NCBI GenBank assembly: GCA_016124585.1
Contig: WGNL01000018.1
Location: 248,001 to 312,000, forward strand
Source of the DNA: Bacteroidota bacterium
GTDB lineage: Bacteria > Bacteroidota > Bacteroidia > Chitinophagales > Saprospiraceae
Length of the DNA stretch: 64,000 bases
Direction of reading: 5' to 3'
Position 1 is the first letter of the stretch. Each line of letters starts with the position of its first letter. The translations under genes and the position numbers were made by a program. Below, piece by piece: positions 48,228 through 58,058 of the stretch. A model generated the notes under the pieces. That model did no database searches. It was given only the letters and a program-made list of their open reading frames with translations, and had not been told where the DNA came from.

Positions 48228-48617
48228 TTATTCTTTGTCAAATCTCAGTTCTTGAATGACTTGTTTGGCACTGCTTACTTTCATGTAAATATACACCCGA
48301 TACGTGCCAGATGTGGCAACCATATTTCCGATGCAATATTGAGAGTCTTGGCCCTTAGACGCACCTTGGTGTACTTGCTTGAAAGAAGATGGCTTGTTCT
48401 TGGAGAAAAAATCTTTTACCACTTGTATGGCCTGAGCCTTGGCATAAGTCTCCTCCTTGTCCATGACAGCAATTTCTACGGTTGTATCGAAGTACTGACC
48501 GAGAGCGTCGGCGTTGCCGCTGCTAATGGCCTTCGAGATAGCGTCGAGGTTCAGCTCCTCCGAATCAACAAAAGCAATGGAAGGAACTAGGAGAAGGACA
48601 AACAAGAAATTTTTCAT
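48228..48617 (-). CDS. DUF4783-like secreted protein
   Basis: 129 aa, signal peptide; ISSGNADALGQYFDTTVEIAVMDKEETYAKAQAIQVVKDFFSKNKPSSFKQVHQG. Confidence 0.8.
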   Translation of the reverse strand: MKNFLFVLLLVPSIAFVDSEELNLDAISKAISSGNADALGQYFDTTVEIAVMDKEETYAKAQAIQVVKDFFSKNKPSSFKQVHQGASKGQDSQYCIGNMVATSGTYRVYIYMKVSSAKQVIQELRFDKE

Positions 48618-48965
48618 GGTTTAAAAATTTATGAACGCAATTTTTCAAAATTGAAAGAAATGCATTCTGTTTAATGAGCTTGCAAATTTTCTTATTTCAT
48701 ACTTAAACGAACAAATGTTTTTATATGTTCGTATGGTCGGGATTTTTGACGTGGATGTCGAGGAGAGGGTAACAATTTGGAAAGTTAAAATTCTCAAAAT
48801 TATTTCAGTAAATTAAGTGCCAACTTTAACGCTGAAAACATTACCATTCGTACTTTCCGATTTGATATTCTTCTTTTTAATCAAAAGTTATAATGACTGA
48901 CTTTTCAAAAGTGACATCTAAGTGGTTTTTATTTTTGCTTTAAAAGTCAATTTACAATTAAAATA

Positions 48966-50495
48966 TTGAACGTGAAAACAAAACATGTAATGCTCATCAT
49001 CCTTGATGGGTGGGGCAAAGGGCAAAAGCTATCCGCCGATGCCATCGCTCAAGCTAACACTCCAGTGATGGATGAACTTCTCAAAACCTGCCCTAATTCA
49101 GAGTTAGTAACTTTCGGCGAAAAGGTTGGATTGCCTGAAGGGCAAATGGGTAACTCTGAGGTTGGGCATCTTAACATCGGAGCTGGCCGTATCGTCTACC
49201 AAGAACTCGCTCGTATAAACAAGTCTATTCGAGATGGGGAATTGCAGCAGCACCCAGTTCTTCTAAAAGCACTGAAATATGCGAAAGATAACAGTAAAGC
49301 GGTCCATTTTATTGGTCTACTTTCAGATGGTGGCGTGCATTCACATACCAGCCACCTACGTGCGCTTTGCGATGCAACTGAACAACAGGGCCTAAATAGG
49401 GTATTTGTACATGCTTTCATGGATGGGAGAGACACAGACCCAAAATCTGGTTACGGATATTTGGAGAAATTGATGCAAGGGATTGAAAATCAGCAAGTTA
49501 GGTTGGCTTCTGTGATTGGCCGTTACTATGCGATGGATCGTGATAAGCGCTGGGAGCGGGTAAAACTTGCTTATGACTTATTGGTGAACGGAATTGGTGA
49601 AAAAACAACAAATCCATTAGCTGTGGTTGAAAAAAGCTATGAAGCAGGGGTGACCGACGAGTTTTTGAAACCTATTGTTTGTATAGATAATGATGGCCGG
49701 CCTGTGGCTACAATTCAACAAGATGATGTTGTTGTTTGCTTTAACTTCCGAACCGACCGCCCCCGGGAAATTACAACTGTGCTTTCGCAAAAAGACATGC
49801 CAGAATTTGGCATGGAAAAGAGAAGTCTGTACTACGTCACTATGACCCGTTACGATGAGAGTTTTCAAGGCATACACGTAATTTTTGAAAAAGACAACTT
49901 GAATAATACGCTTGGAGAAGTATTGGCTGATGCGGGGTTGACTCAAGTGCGTATTGCTGAGACGGAAAAATACCCTCACGTTACATTCTTTTTCTCAGGT
50001 GGCCGTGAAGCTACTTTTAATGGCGAACGTCGCTTGATGATACCTTCTCCCAAAGTTGCGACCTATGACCTGCAACCTGAAATGAGCGCCGTCGAGATAA
50101 CAGAAACAATAATTAAGGATATTGAAAAAAACAAGCCCAATTTCATTTGCCTAAATTTTGCAAATACTGATATGGTCGGCCACACAGGTGACTTTAAGGC
50201 TGCCATGAAAGCTGCAGAAACGGTTGATAGTTGTCTTGGAAAGTTACTGCAATGTGGCAAACAATATGGTTATGATGCCATTGTGATTGCTGATCACGGT
50301 AATTCAGATTATATGATTAACGAAGACGGCACACCGAATACAGCTCATACCATGAATCCTGTACCATGTGTTTATGTTGGTTCGGAAGGCGTTAAAATTG
50401 CTGATGGGAAGTTAGCTGATGTTGCTCCAACAATTCTTAACTTATTAGGTGTTGATTTACCAAGTGAAATGAATGGCAAAAACTTGCTTTCTTGA
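48966..50495 (+). CDS. gpmI: 2,3-bisphosphoglycerate-independent phosphoglycerate mutase
   Basis: MLIILDGWGKG, GNSEVGHLNIGAGRIVYQELARIN, LLSDGGVHSH, NFANTDMVGHTGD, IADHGNSDYM. Exact start uncertain (TTG 48966 or GTG 48972). Confidence 0.97.
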   Translation: MNVKTKHVMLIILDGWGKGQKLSADAIAQANTPVMDELLKTCPNSELVTFGEKVGLPEGQMGNSEVGHLNIGAGRIVYQELARINKSIRDGELQQHPVLLKALKYAKDNSKAVHFIGLLSDGGVHSHTSHLRALCDATEQQGLNRVFVHAFMDGRDTDPKSGYGYLEKLMQGIENQQVRLASVIGRYYAMDRDKRWERVKLAYDLLVNGIGEKTTNPLAVVEKSYEAGVTDEFLKPIVCIDNDGRPVATIQQDDVVVCFNFRTDRPREITTVLSQKDMPEFGMEKRSLYYVTMTRYDESFQGIHVIFEKDNLNNTLGEVLADAGLTQVRIAETEKYPHVTFFFSGGREATFNGERRLMIPSPKVATYDLQPEMSAVEITETIIKDIEKNKPNFICLNFANTDMVGHTGDFKAAMKAAETVDSCLGKLLQCGKQYGYDAIVIADHGNSDYMINEDGTPNTAHTMNPVPCVYVGSEGVKIADGKLADVAPTILNLLGVDLPSEMNGKNLLS

Positions 50496-51067
50496 TGAAT
50501 AAAATAATGCTAAAATTAAGCTTCCTAGTTATTGTAGTGCTATTTGTAGTATCAGTTTTCGCTTGCAAACAAGTAGCATCAGGTAATACCCCAAATACTA
50601 CCGCTGTATTACAGTTTTTCGATTTAAAGGGCTACTTTACTGATGAGGCTCATCGGCTGAACGTACGCCCTAATGCCACTAAAATTGTAACAGTCAATGG
50701 AAAGGTTGAGGAGAAGTTTATTGAAGACGTTGATTTTACTAAAGAGTTAAGTTTTTTTCTAGATTCTGATATCAATCGTCCAGCCTGGTCAGACAAATAT
50801 GCGATTGATACTACATTCAACGAACAGCATGGTGTCAAGCAAATGGCTTATAAATGTCTAGATGACAAACTTGAGACTCGCAGGATTATTCTTGATTTTG
50901 AAAAAGGGGTAGTAACCAATGTGTTAATTGAAAGCAGCACTTTCAATTCAATCGCTACTTTCAATCAAATTTTATCTTACAAGCCCGATATTGGTTATAG
51001 TATAGAAAGCCTCCAGAAGATGACCTTTGGTGAGGATAGTTATTTCAAAATTGAAGTAAGAATTTGA
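50492..51067 (+). CDS. Hypothetical lipoprotein-like protein
   Basis: 191 aa; LFVVSVFAC lipobox; overlaps the gpmI stop. Confidence 0.7.
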   Translation: MMNKIMLKLSFLVIVVLFVVSVFACKQVASGNTPNTTAVLQFFDLKGYFTDEAHRLNVRPNATKIVTVNGKVEEKFIEDVDFTKELSFFLDSDINRPAWSDKYAIDTTFNEQHGVKQMAYKCLDDKLETRRIILDFEKGVVTNVLIESSTFNSIATFNQILSYKPDIGYSIESLQKMTFGEDSYFKIEVRI

Positions 51068-51079
51068 TTCAATCATATC

Positions 51080-51120
51080 AAAAAAAGCAGGTCATAAAAT
51101 CATCATGGCCTGCTTTTTTT
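51080..51120. terminator. Bidirectional intrinsic terminator
   Basis: AAAAAAGCAGGtcataaaatcatcatggCCTGCTTTTTT between convergent genes. Confidence 0.8.
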
Positions 51121-51123
51121 ACT

Positions 51124-51139
51124 TGTTCCACGTGGAACA
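51124..51139. promoter_or_regulatory. parS-like palindrome TGTTCCACGTGGAACA
   Basis: Perfect 16-bp palindrome (18 bp with flanking T/A) matching TGTTNCACGTGNAACA; intergenic. Confidence 0.85.
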
Positions 51140-51147
51140 AATAAAAA

Positions 51148-52452
51148 TTAGTATAAGCGTAAAAGCCAATCCTTGAATTGGTCGAATTGAGCACTCATTT
51201 TTACTGTATGCTTTTGCCGCCCAGAAAGTGTGGCAAGTCTTTCAGGCACTTCAATTTTTTTATTTAAGATGCGCTCTACGTCAGGTAGGAATTTTGACGG
51301 ATGTGCAGTTTCGAGTACTATGCCCTTGGTTCTAAAGTTAGTTTTTTGGTATTCTGAAAGTGCAAGGTATCCAACTGCGCCATGTGGGTCAATTAAATAC
51401 CCATACCTGTCAAATACTTTGCGCATAACTGTTTCTGTCTCGGTGTCTGTAAATGAGTAGCCTTTAATGTCTTTTTGGATGGTGTTCCACGTGGAACAAT
51501 ACAGGTCCATCATTCTCGCAAAATTAGAAGGGTTGCCCACATCCATAGCGTTGGACAATGTTGGCACAGATGAGAGAGGGGTATATACCCCTGAGTCAAG
51601 ATAGGATGGCACCACGTTATTTGCATTAGTCGCTGCGATGAACTGCTGAATTGGTAGTCCCATTCTTTTTGCAAACAACCCTGCTGTTAAATTGCCAAAG
51701 TTTCCGCTAGGGACACTGAAGACCACTGACTCTCCATTTAAAAAAAGTTGCTTGTAGGCTTCGAAATAGTAGAAGGATTGTGGTATCAGGCGTGCTATAT
51801 TGATAGAATTGGCAGAGCTCAATCGAATGCTTGAGGTCAAATCTTTGTCTAAGAATGCCTGTTTTACTAGAGCTTGACAATCATCAAAAGTGCCTTCCAC
51901 TTCAATAGCTGCCACATTCTCGCCGAGCGTTGTCAACTGCTTTTCCTGTAAAAAGCTGACCTTCCCTGAAGGGTAGAGTATCACTACCTGAATCCCAGGG
52001 GTTTTATAAAAGCCAGCGGCAACTGCTCCGCCTGTGTCGCCTGAAGTGGCGACTAAGATGACCAATTCGCTATCATTTCCACGGTTAAAATAACTCATTA
52101 GTTGTGCCATGAATCTTGCCCCAAAATCTTTAAAGGCTAATGATGGCCCATGGAATAGTTCTAATATATACTTCTCATCATCAAGCCTCACAATTGGGGC
52201 TGGGAAGGTGATTGCCTTTTCAATGATGGTTCGGATATCTGGCTCTGGTATAGTAGCCCCTTTGAAAAGCTGTTTGCAAATCTCGAACCCAATCTCCTGA
52301 AAAGAATAGTCTTTTAAATTTTTGATAAATATCTCAGACAATTGGGGTATAAATTCTGGCATAAAAAGCCCGTTGTCATCGGGTAAGCCCTTAAATACAG
52401 CCTCTTGTAGAGTAGTAAAATTAGTGGTATTTTTTGTGCTGTAAAGACGCAT
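51148..52452 (-). CDS. thrC: Threonine synthase
   Basis: 434 aa; LFHGPSLAFKDFGARFMAQL (PLP Lys), VATSGDTGGAVAAGF, VPSGNFGNLTAGLFAKRMGLP. Confidence 0.95.
   Translation of the reverse strand: MRLYSTKNTTNFTTLQEAVFKGLPDDNGLFMPEFIPQLSEIFIKNLKDYSFQEIGFEICKQLFKGATIPEPDIRTIIEKAITFPAPIVRLDDEKYILELFHGPSLAFKDFGARFMAQLMSYFNRGNDSELVILVATSGDTGGAVAAGFYKTPGIQVVILYPSGKVSFLQEKQLTTLGENVAAIEVEGTFDDCQALVKQAFLDKDLTSSIRLSSANSINIARLIPQSFYYFEAYKQLFLNGESVVFSVPSGNFGNLTAGLFAKRMGLPIQQFIAATNANNVVPSYLDSGVYTPLSSVPTLSNAMDVGNPSNFARMMDLYCSTWNTIQKDIKGYSFTDTETETVMRKVFDRYGYLIDPHGAVGYLALSEYQKTNFRTKGIVLETAHPSKFLPDVERILNKKIEVPERLATLSGRQKHTVKMSAQFDQFKDWLLRLY
51483..51498. promoter_or_regulatory. Second parS-like palindrome TGTTCCACGTGGAACA within thrC
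   Basis: Identical 16-bp sequence; read through in thrC as C-S-T-W-N (LYCSTWNTIQK). Confidence 0.85.
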
Positions 52453-52524
52453 TTCAGATTGACTTTTTAATGATATTCAATAGCCCAAACATTAAAATGG
52501 CAATAGTTAAAGACTATTTGGTCA

Positions 52525-53466
52525 TTATAGTTTTATCGCTCCTTCTTGGTTGATAGGTGAAGTGTATAAATCATGTTCGATACCAACTTGAGTATAAACC
52601 CGCTTCATGGCTTCACCTACTTCTTCAGCTATCAAACTGTTAGCGCTCAAGGCAAAGATAGAAGGGCCTGCACCTGAAATACTACAACCCAATGCACCTG
52701 TTTTTAATACAGCCTCTTTTACTTCATAAAAATGAGGAATCAACTTGGCACGCTGTGGCTCAATGATTACATCTTGCAAAGCACGCCCAATTAGCGCTAT
52801 ATCGGAATTGTAAAGACCAATAATGAAAGCACCCAAATTAGCATTTTGTTGTATGAATTTCTTCAATGGAACTGCGTCGCTTAAAATACTTCTAGCATCC
52901 TTTGTTAAAACTTCAACATGTGGGTAAATAACTGTAGCGTAAATGCCTCTTGGTATAGGTAAGCGATGAAAATCCATCATTTCATTGTCACGAATGAGTA
53001 GTAGCCCACCCATTAGCGAAGGAGCTACATTATCAGCATGCCAGCCACCGGAAGCAAGATATTCGCCTTGGAGTGCGAAAGGTAGCAGGTCTTTTTTCTC
53101 AAGTGGGCGCTTCAATAATTCATTTATGGCCATGACTCCTGCTACTGCGCTTGCTGCGCTACTACCAAGTCCACTCCCTATGGGCATTTTTTTGTGCAAT
53201 TCCATCTCGATGCCCCGGCCAGTTTCGCCAAGGTGTTCGAGGAGTTTATGTGCGGCAAATCCAGCTGTATTTTTCAACGGGTCATAAGGAAGTCTGCCTT
53301 TCGCTCCTGAAATGAGCGTAATTCGTATTCCTGGTGTATCACTGAATCTAACAATGACTTCGTCGCCGGGGTGTTCCAATGCGAAGCCCATTACATCAAA
53401 TCCAACAGCTGCATTTCCAACTGAAGCTGGGGCAAAAACTTTTATTCCAGGTTGCATTAACTTCAT
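52525..53466 (-). CDS. thrB: Homoserine kinase
   Basis: 313 aa; APASVGNAAVGFDVMGFAL, KKMPIGSGLGSSAASAVAG, GALGCSISGAGPSIFAL. Confidence 0.94.
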   Translation of the reverse strand: MKLMQPGIKVFAPASVGNAAVGFDVMGFALEHPGDEVIVRFSDTPGIRITLISGAKGRLPYDPLKNTAGFAAHKLLEHLGETGRGIEMELHKKMPIGSGLGSSAASAVAGVMAINELLKRPLEKKDLLPFALQGEYLASGGWHADNVAPSLMGGLLLIRDNEMMDFHRLPIPRGIYATVIYPHVEVLTKDARSILSDAVPLKKFIQQNANLGAFIIGLYNSDIALIGRALQDVIIEPQRAKLIPHFYEVKEAVLKTGALGCSISGAGPSIFALSANSLIAEEVGEAMKRVYTQVGIEHDLYTSPINQEGAIKL

Positions 53467-53631
53467 CTGTTTTCAAAACAAACGCCAAAAGCAAAATTTG
53501 TGGAAAAATAGTTGCTATTGCTACTTGCTGTGAAGTGATTAAAATTATATTCAAAATAATTTTAATTAAATATTTTTATCAGTGCAAAGCTACACTTCGC
53601 AGGCGCAATGAAGTTTGTTTAACTTTACCTT

Positions 53632-54753
53632 ATGGAGGATTTTCGCTTAAAAAAATGGCGGCTCATACTAGGCAAGCAGTCCGATCCGAAGGTAGGGATT
53701 GGCCTCGAAGGTGAAGTCGCTGGCATGGATGACGTATTGGAAGCACTTTATAATAATGAACGAAAGGGAGGGCTTGGAGCCTCTTCGCCAAAATTAAACC
53801 GTTGGCTCGGAGACATAAGGCTTTATTTTCCAACTTCTGTGGTACAGGTAATGCAAAAAGACGCCGTAGAGCGACTAGAGCTTCATCGCTTATTGCTGGA
53901 ACCAGAATTGCTGGAAATGGTAGAACCTGACGTTAGCTTGGTAGCGACCATGATTTCACTGAACAAAGTGATGCCCAGTAAGACTCGAGAGACTGCTCGG
54001 GTGGTCATTAAGAAAGTGGTTGAGGAACTGGAGAAAAAACTCAGTAGTCCACTTCGGCAATCGATTGAAGGCGCACTTAATCGGTCGATTCGTAATCGGC
54101 GACCAAAGTTGAATGAAGTGGACTGGAATCGAACAATTCGGCTCAATTTAAAACATTATCAAGCTGATTATCAAATAGTTATACCAGAAAATATTGTTGG
54201 GCATGGTCGTAAGGGGCACTCTCTTCGATATGTAATTCTACTTGTAGACCAAAGTGGTTCCATGGCTTCATCAGTCGTATATGCCAGTATAATAGGTGCT
54301 ATCATGGCTTCCCTCAAATCGATTCGGACGCATTTCGTTGCCTTCGATACAACAGTAGCTGATTTTACTAATGTGATGAAAGACCCAGTGGATTTATTGT
54401 TCGGCATCCAACTGGGCGGAGGGACAGACATCAACAAAGCGTTGGGCTATGCACAATCGCTCATCAAAATCCCAACGGATACAATTTTGGTACTAATTAG
54501 TGATATGTTTGAAGGAGGCAACCAAAGTGAAATGCTCAAAAAGGTTGCCGCAGTTAAAGCTGCGGGTGTGAACTTCATCGTATTGCTGGCCTTGGATGAC
54601 AAGGGTGCTCCATCTTATGACAAAACTTTAACAACATCACTTGCATCTTTGAAAGTCCCTTGTTTTGCCTGTACACCTGATAAATTTCCAAAGTTAATGG
54701 AAGCGGCCATAGCTAAAAAAGATTTAATGAATTGGAATTCTCTACGAGAATAA
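53632..54753 (+). CDS. VWA domain protein of the MoxR/DUF5682/VWA type
   Basis: 373 aa; KWRLILGKQSDP...LGASSPKLNRWLGDIRLYFPTSVVQVMQKDA; MIDAS-like LLVDQSGSMASSVVYASIIGAIMASL; LGGGTDINKAL; VLISDMFEGG. Confidence 0.88.
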   Translation: MEDFRLKKWRLILGKQSDPKVGIGLEGEVAGMDDVLEALYNNERKGGLGASSPKLNRWLGDIRLYFPTSVVQVMQKDAVERLELHRLLLEPELLEMVEPDVSLVATMISLNKVMPSKTRETARVVIKKVVEELEKKLSSPLRQSIEGALNRSIRNRRPKLNEVDWNRTIRLNLKHYQADYQIVIPENIVGHGRKGHSLRYVILLVDQSGSMASSVVYASIIGAIMASLKSIRTHFVAFDTTVADFTNVMKDPVDLLFGIQLGGGTDINKALGYAQSLIKIPTDTILVLISDMFEGGNQSEMLKKVAAVKAAGVNFIVLLALDDKGAPSYDKTLTTSLASLKVPCFACTPDKFPKLMEAAIAKKDLMNWNSLRE

Positions 54754-54970
54754 AGTATGCTTATTCACTTTCTGGAAAAAACTACAGCCAAAAGCTGTGA
54801 TGCTTTGCGCAAAGAATTTCTACTTTTGCCTCACAAATAGACTTTGGTCGGACAGCAATTTAATTACTACATGAAGAAAACTATTCCATCAATTTAGGTG
54901 GTTCGGGGTTGATTTTTTTCAAAATTATTTTGCTGAACAACTATGATCCGAACCCCTTCCAAATTTCATT

Positions 54971-55921
54971 ATGACAAATGCTATGGTCGAAGTAAAGATT
55001 TTTTCTGGAACCAATTCTAATTACTTGGCCGATAAAATAGCCGATTATTATGGGCAGCCACTCGGTGATATTTCGGTCAATCGATTCAGCGATGGTGAAA
55101 TGCAGCCAGTCATCAATGAGTCGGTAAGGGGGGCGTATGTTTTTCTAGTCCAGTCCACCTTTGCTCCTGCCGAAAACCTAATGGAACTTCTCTTAGTGAT
55201 AGACGCTGCCAAACGTGCTTCCGCTGGTTATATTACTGCTGTTATCCCCTACTTTGGCTATGCTCGTCAAGACCGTAAGGACAAGCCGCGTGTACCCATT
55301 TCAGCAAAACTTATCGCTGAGCTATTGCAAGCCGCTGGTGCCGATAGGGTAATGACCATGGATCTTCACGCTGACCAGATTCAGGGCTTTTTTGATATTC
55401 CGGTCGATCACCTCAAGAGCGAAGCCATCTATATGCCTCATTTAGAAAAATTGGATTTGACTAACGCACTTTTTGCTTCGCCGGATGTTGGTGGTGTAAA
55501 GCGGGCGAGAACATACGCTAAGCATTTTGGTAAAAACCTAGTCATTTGTGACAAGTATCGCAAAAAGGCAAATGAAATTGCTGAAATGACTGTAATTGGG
55601 GATGTAAAAGGTGCGGATGTAATACTAGTCGACGATCTCGTAGATACTGCTGGCACACTTTGCCGGGCAGCCGATATTATAATGAAAGAAGGTGCAAACA
55701 GTGTTCGGGCCATTTGTACACACCCTGTCCTTTCAGGAAAGGCGTTTGAAAATATTGAAAAGTCAGCATTATTGGAACTGATAGTTTGTGATACCATACC
55801 AATATCACAGACTAAGCGTCCAGATAAAATTAAAGTACTATCCACTGCGAAACTTTTCGCTAGGGCAATACGCAATACGCACGAGCATCGCTCGATTTCA
55901 GCCTTATTCATCGAAGGGTAG
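54971..55921 (+). CDS. prs: Ribose-phosphate pyrophosphokinase
   Basis: 316 aa; KIFSGTNSNYLADKIADYYGQPLGDISVNRFSDGE, PYFGYARQDRKDKPRVPISAKL, VILVDDLVDTAGTL. Confidence 0.96.
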   Translation: MTNAMVEVKIFSGTNSNYLADKIADYYGQPLGDISVNRFSDGEMQPVINESVRGAYVFLVQSTFAPAENLMELLLVIDAAKRASAGYITAVIPYFGYARQDRKDKPRVPISAKLIAELLQAAGADRVMTMDLHADQIQGFFDIPVDHLKSEAIYMPHLEKLDLTNALFASPDVGGVKRARTYAKHFGKNLVICDKYRKKANEIAEMTVIGDVKGADVILVDDLVDTAGTLCRAADIIMKEGANSVRAICTHPVLSGKAFENIEKSALLELIVCDTIPISQTKRPDKIKVLSTAKLFARAIRNTHEHRSISALFIEG

Positions 55922-55981
55922 GGTAAAGTGTAATTGCAATTTTATAAACAATATCTACTTTCCCAATTTCCTTGTTACTTT

Positions 55982-56296
55982 CTACCTTTTAGAAATGCTC
56001 AAGAATGCGCCTATGGCTTTAACCGCATTAGCCAGCCTATCATAGTCAACTTTGTAATGGATGAATTTGCCGTCTCGCACTGTTTCTACTAATCCTGCGG
56101 ACCGAAGTATACGGAGGTGTTGTGAAGTGATAGACTGCTCCAACTTTAAAGTGTTGTAGATTTTGTTGACGTTAATCGTCTCGTGTTCGTCAATGAACTC
56201 TAAGATTTTCATGCGCAGTGGATGCGCTAACGCCCTGAGTATCTCCGATGACACCTGTAGCTTGTCATCATTGATGATTACCTTAGCCTTTCTCAT
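55982..56296 (-). CDS. ArsR-type winged-helix regulator (cysteine-less)
   Basis: ILRALAHPLRMKILEFIDEHETINVNKIYNTLKLEQSITSQHLRILRSAGLVETVRDGKFIHY; start corrected to 56296. Confidence 0.88.
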   Translation of the reverse strand: MRKAKVIINDDKLQVSSEILRALAHPLRMKILEFIDEHETINVNKIYNTLKLEQSITSQHLRILRSAGLVETVRDGKFIHYKVDYDRLANAVKAIGAFLSISKR

Positions 56297-56376
56297 AGAA
56301 GTCAAAATTTTTTGGCGAAAAAGAAGTTGTAGAGGCAAATATGCGCTATTTATTTATCTTTTCAAAAAAGTTATAA

Positions 56377-56415
56377 AAAAAATGCTGTAAGCCCGGAAAG
56401 GTTTACAGCATTTTT
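56377..56415. terminator. Intrinsic terminator
   Basis: AAAAATGCTGTAAgcccggaaaggtTTACAGCATTTTT. Confidence 0.7.
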
Positions 56416-56584
56416 GAAAAGCCTTAAAATAGAAATTTAAGCAAATTAAAAGTTGGCACATCCTGTGTGCAAATAAGCTTTGCCTTGGCTTAAGTCAAGC
56501 TTTTTTCATCAAGGGATTATAATTTGAGTTAGTAATTAAGAATGTGAGAACATTCCGCAAATTAATTGCAAAATCATTACTGAT

Positions 56585-56923
56585 TTAGGCAGCTAAATCT
56601 TCTACCAATTTGGAAATTTGGCCTAAACGATCCTTGTCCAATCCGTAAAAAATGAATTTGCCCTGACGTTCGGTGGCTACAACGCCAGCTCTACGTAAGA
56701 TAGCCAAGTGTTGTGAAGCTACACTTTGCTCAAGCCGCAATTTGATGTAGATGTCGGTGACGGTCATCTTTTCATTCTCCTCCAACAAGTCAATGACACG
56801 TTGGCGCAGCTTATGGTTGATGGCCCGAAGAACCAACACGGCTTTGCGCAATTCTGCGTAGTCGAGCTGGATCTCTTCTTTTCCCTTCTTGAGCACAATT
56901 GTCTCGCTCTTTTGCTTTCTCAT
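56585..56923 (-). CDS. ArsR-type winged-helix regulator (cysteine-less paralogue)
   Basis: LRAINHKLRQRVIDLLEENEKMTVTDIYIKLRLEQSVASQHLAILRRAGVVATERQGKFIFYGL. Confidence 0.88.
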   Translation of the reverse strand: MRKQKSETIVLKKGKEEIQLDYAELRKAVLVLRAINHKLRQRVIDLLEENEKMTVTDIYIKLRLEQSVASQHLAILRRAGVVATERQGKFIFYGLDKDRLGQISKLVEDLAA

Positions 56924-57164
56924 ATTATGTTTCTTTTTAAACTGGTTAAAAAATTGTTGAAATCAACATTTTAGTTTTCTCAAATTAATAAAATCTTCAT
57001 ACCTGCAAACCAAGAACTATACCAATCGAAGTGATAATAGTCCATCGTAATGCTTAAAGTGTGCAAAATCAATGCGAAAATAAAAGCGTATTTTTAAAAT
57101 TCAAAGAAAATAAAAAGTAATTTTTTTTCTTATATGAAATCATTTATGCCTAATAATCAGCCAA

Positions 57165-57863
57165 TTAACTAGGTTTTTTCCGTGATTTAGTGATGTTAGG
57201 AGCTTTAAGGTAGAGAGGAGATGCGTACGCAATATTTGAAAAATTCTTATTCATAAATGCTTTCATGACAAGAGGAATTAATTGCGTTGATTTACAAATT
57301 TCTACTGGACTAAAGCTTGAAAATTGATTGTTAACAATGGCTTTACACTTTTCGGCGCCATTTCCGCAGAAGATAATGTGTTGTTTTGATGAAAAATAGA
57401 CTTCAAAGCTCTCTTTTTCAACGACCATCGCTTGGGGAGGCAGTGCGAGTTCGCCTTTTGCTGTATATAATGCAGTGTAAACCTCCATTCGGCGGGCATC
57501 TATCATTGGACAGTAGAGTGCATCGGGGTTTTGTGCTTCATGATGGGCGGCTGTAGCCAAAGCAGCCAATGTATTAACAGTAATAAGTGGTTTGTCCAAT
57601 GCGTAACAAATACCTTTAGCTGTAGAAAAACCTACCCTAAGTGATGTATAGGAACCTGGGCCCTCACTTACTGCAACAGCGTCAATATCTTGCAAGCTAA
57701 GCTTTGCCTCATCCATGCACTGTTGAATTAGCAATGTGATGATGCTTGAATGCTTGTTCTCTTCGAAAGACTCATGAACAGATAAAACCTCTAAACCACT
57801 GCTCAGGCACACACTACAAATACCTGTAGCTGCTTCGATATTCAAAATGAGTGGAACTGTCAA
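57165..57863 (-). CDS. tsaB: tRNA threonylcarbamoyladenosine biosynthesis protein TsaB
   Basis: ILNIEAATGICSVCLS, IDAVAVSEGPGSYTSLRVGFSTAKGICYALDKPL, DARRMEVYTALY. Confidence 0.93.
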   Translation of the reverse strand: MTVPLILNIEAATGICSVCLSSGLEVLSVHESFEENKHSSIITLLIQQCMDEAKLSLQDIDAVAVSEGPGSYTSLRVGFSTAKGICYALDKPLITVNTLAALATAAHHEAQNPDALYCPMIDARRMEVYTALYTAKGELALPPQAMVVEKESFEVYFSSKQHIIFCGNGAEKCKAIVNNQFSSFSPVEICKSTQLIPLVMKAFMNKNFSNIAYASPLYLKAPNITKSRKKPS

Positions 57864-57894
57864 TTATAGCTTTATTTTCGGTCGTTAATTTTCC

Positions 57895-57902
57895 TATTTT
57901 TG
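57895..57902 (+). promoter_or_regulatory. Putative Bacteroidetes -7 element TATTTTTG
   Basis: TANNTTTG match in the divergent tsaB/prfA interval. Confidence 0.35.
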
Positions 57903-58058
57903 CACCTGCAAATCCGTAAGAATATTATGAACTCCTTCCAGCTTCGCCGCTTTTTGTAGCTACACAAATTCTGACTCCCTTTGGCGAGGGGTAACAGCCT
58001 TTCCTTATTCCAACACTTGCTGGGCAATATTTCCGGCACAAAATTCAAAAAAAATCGC

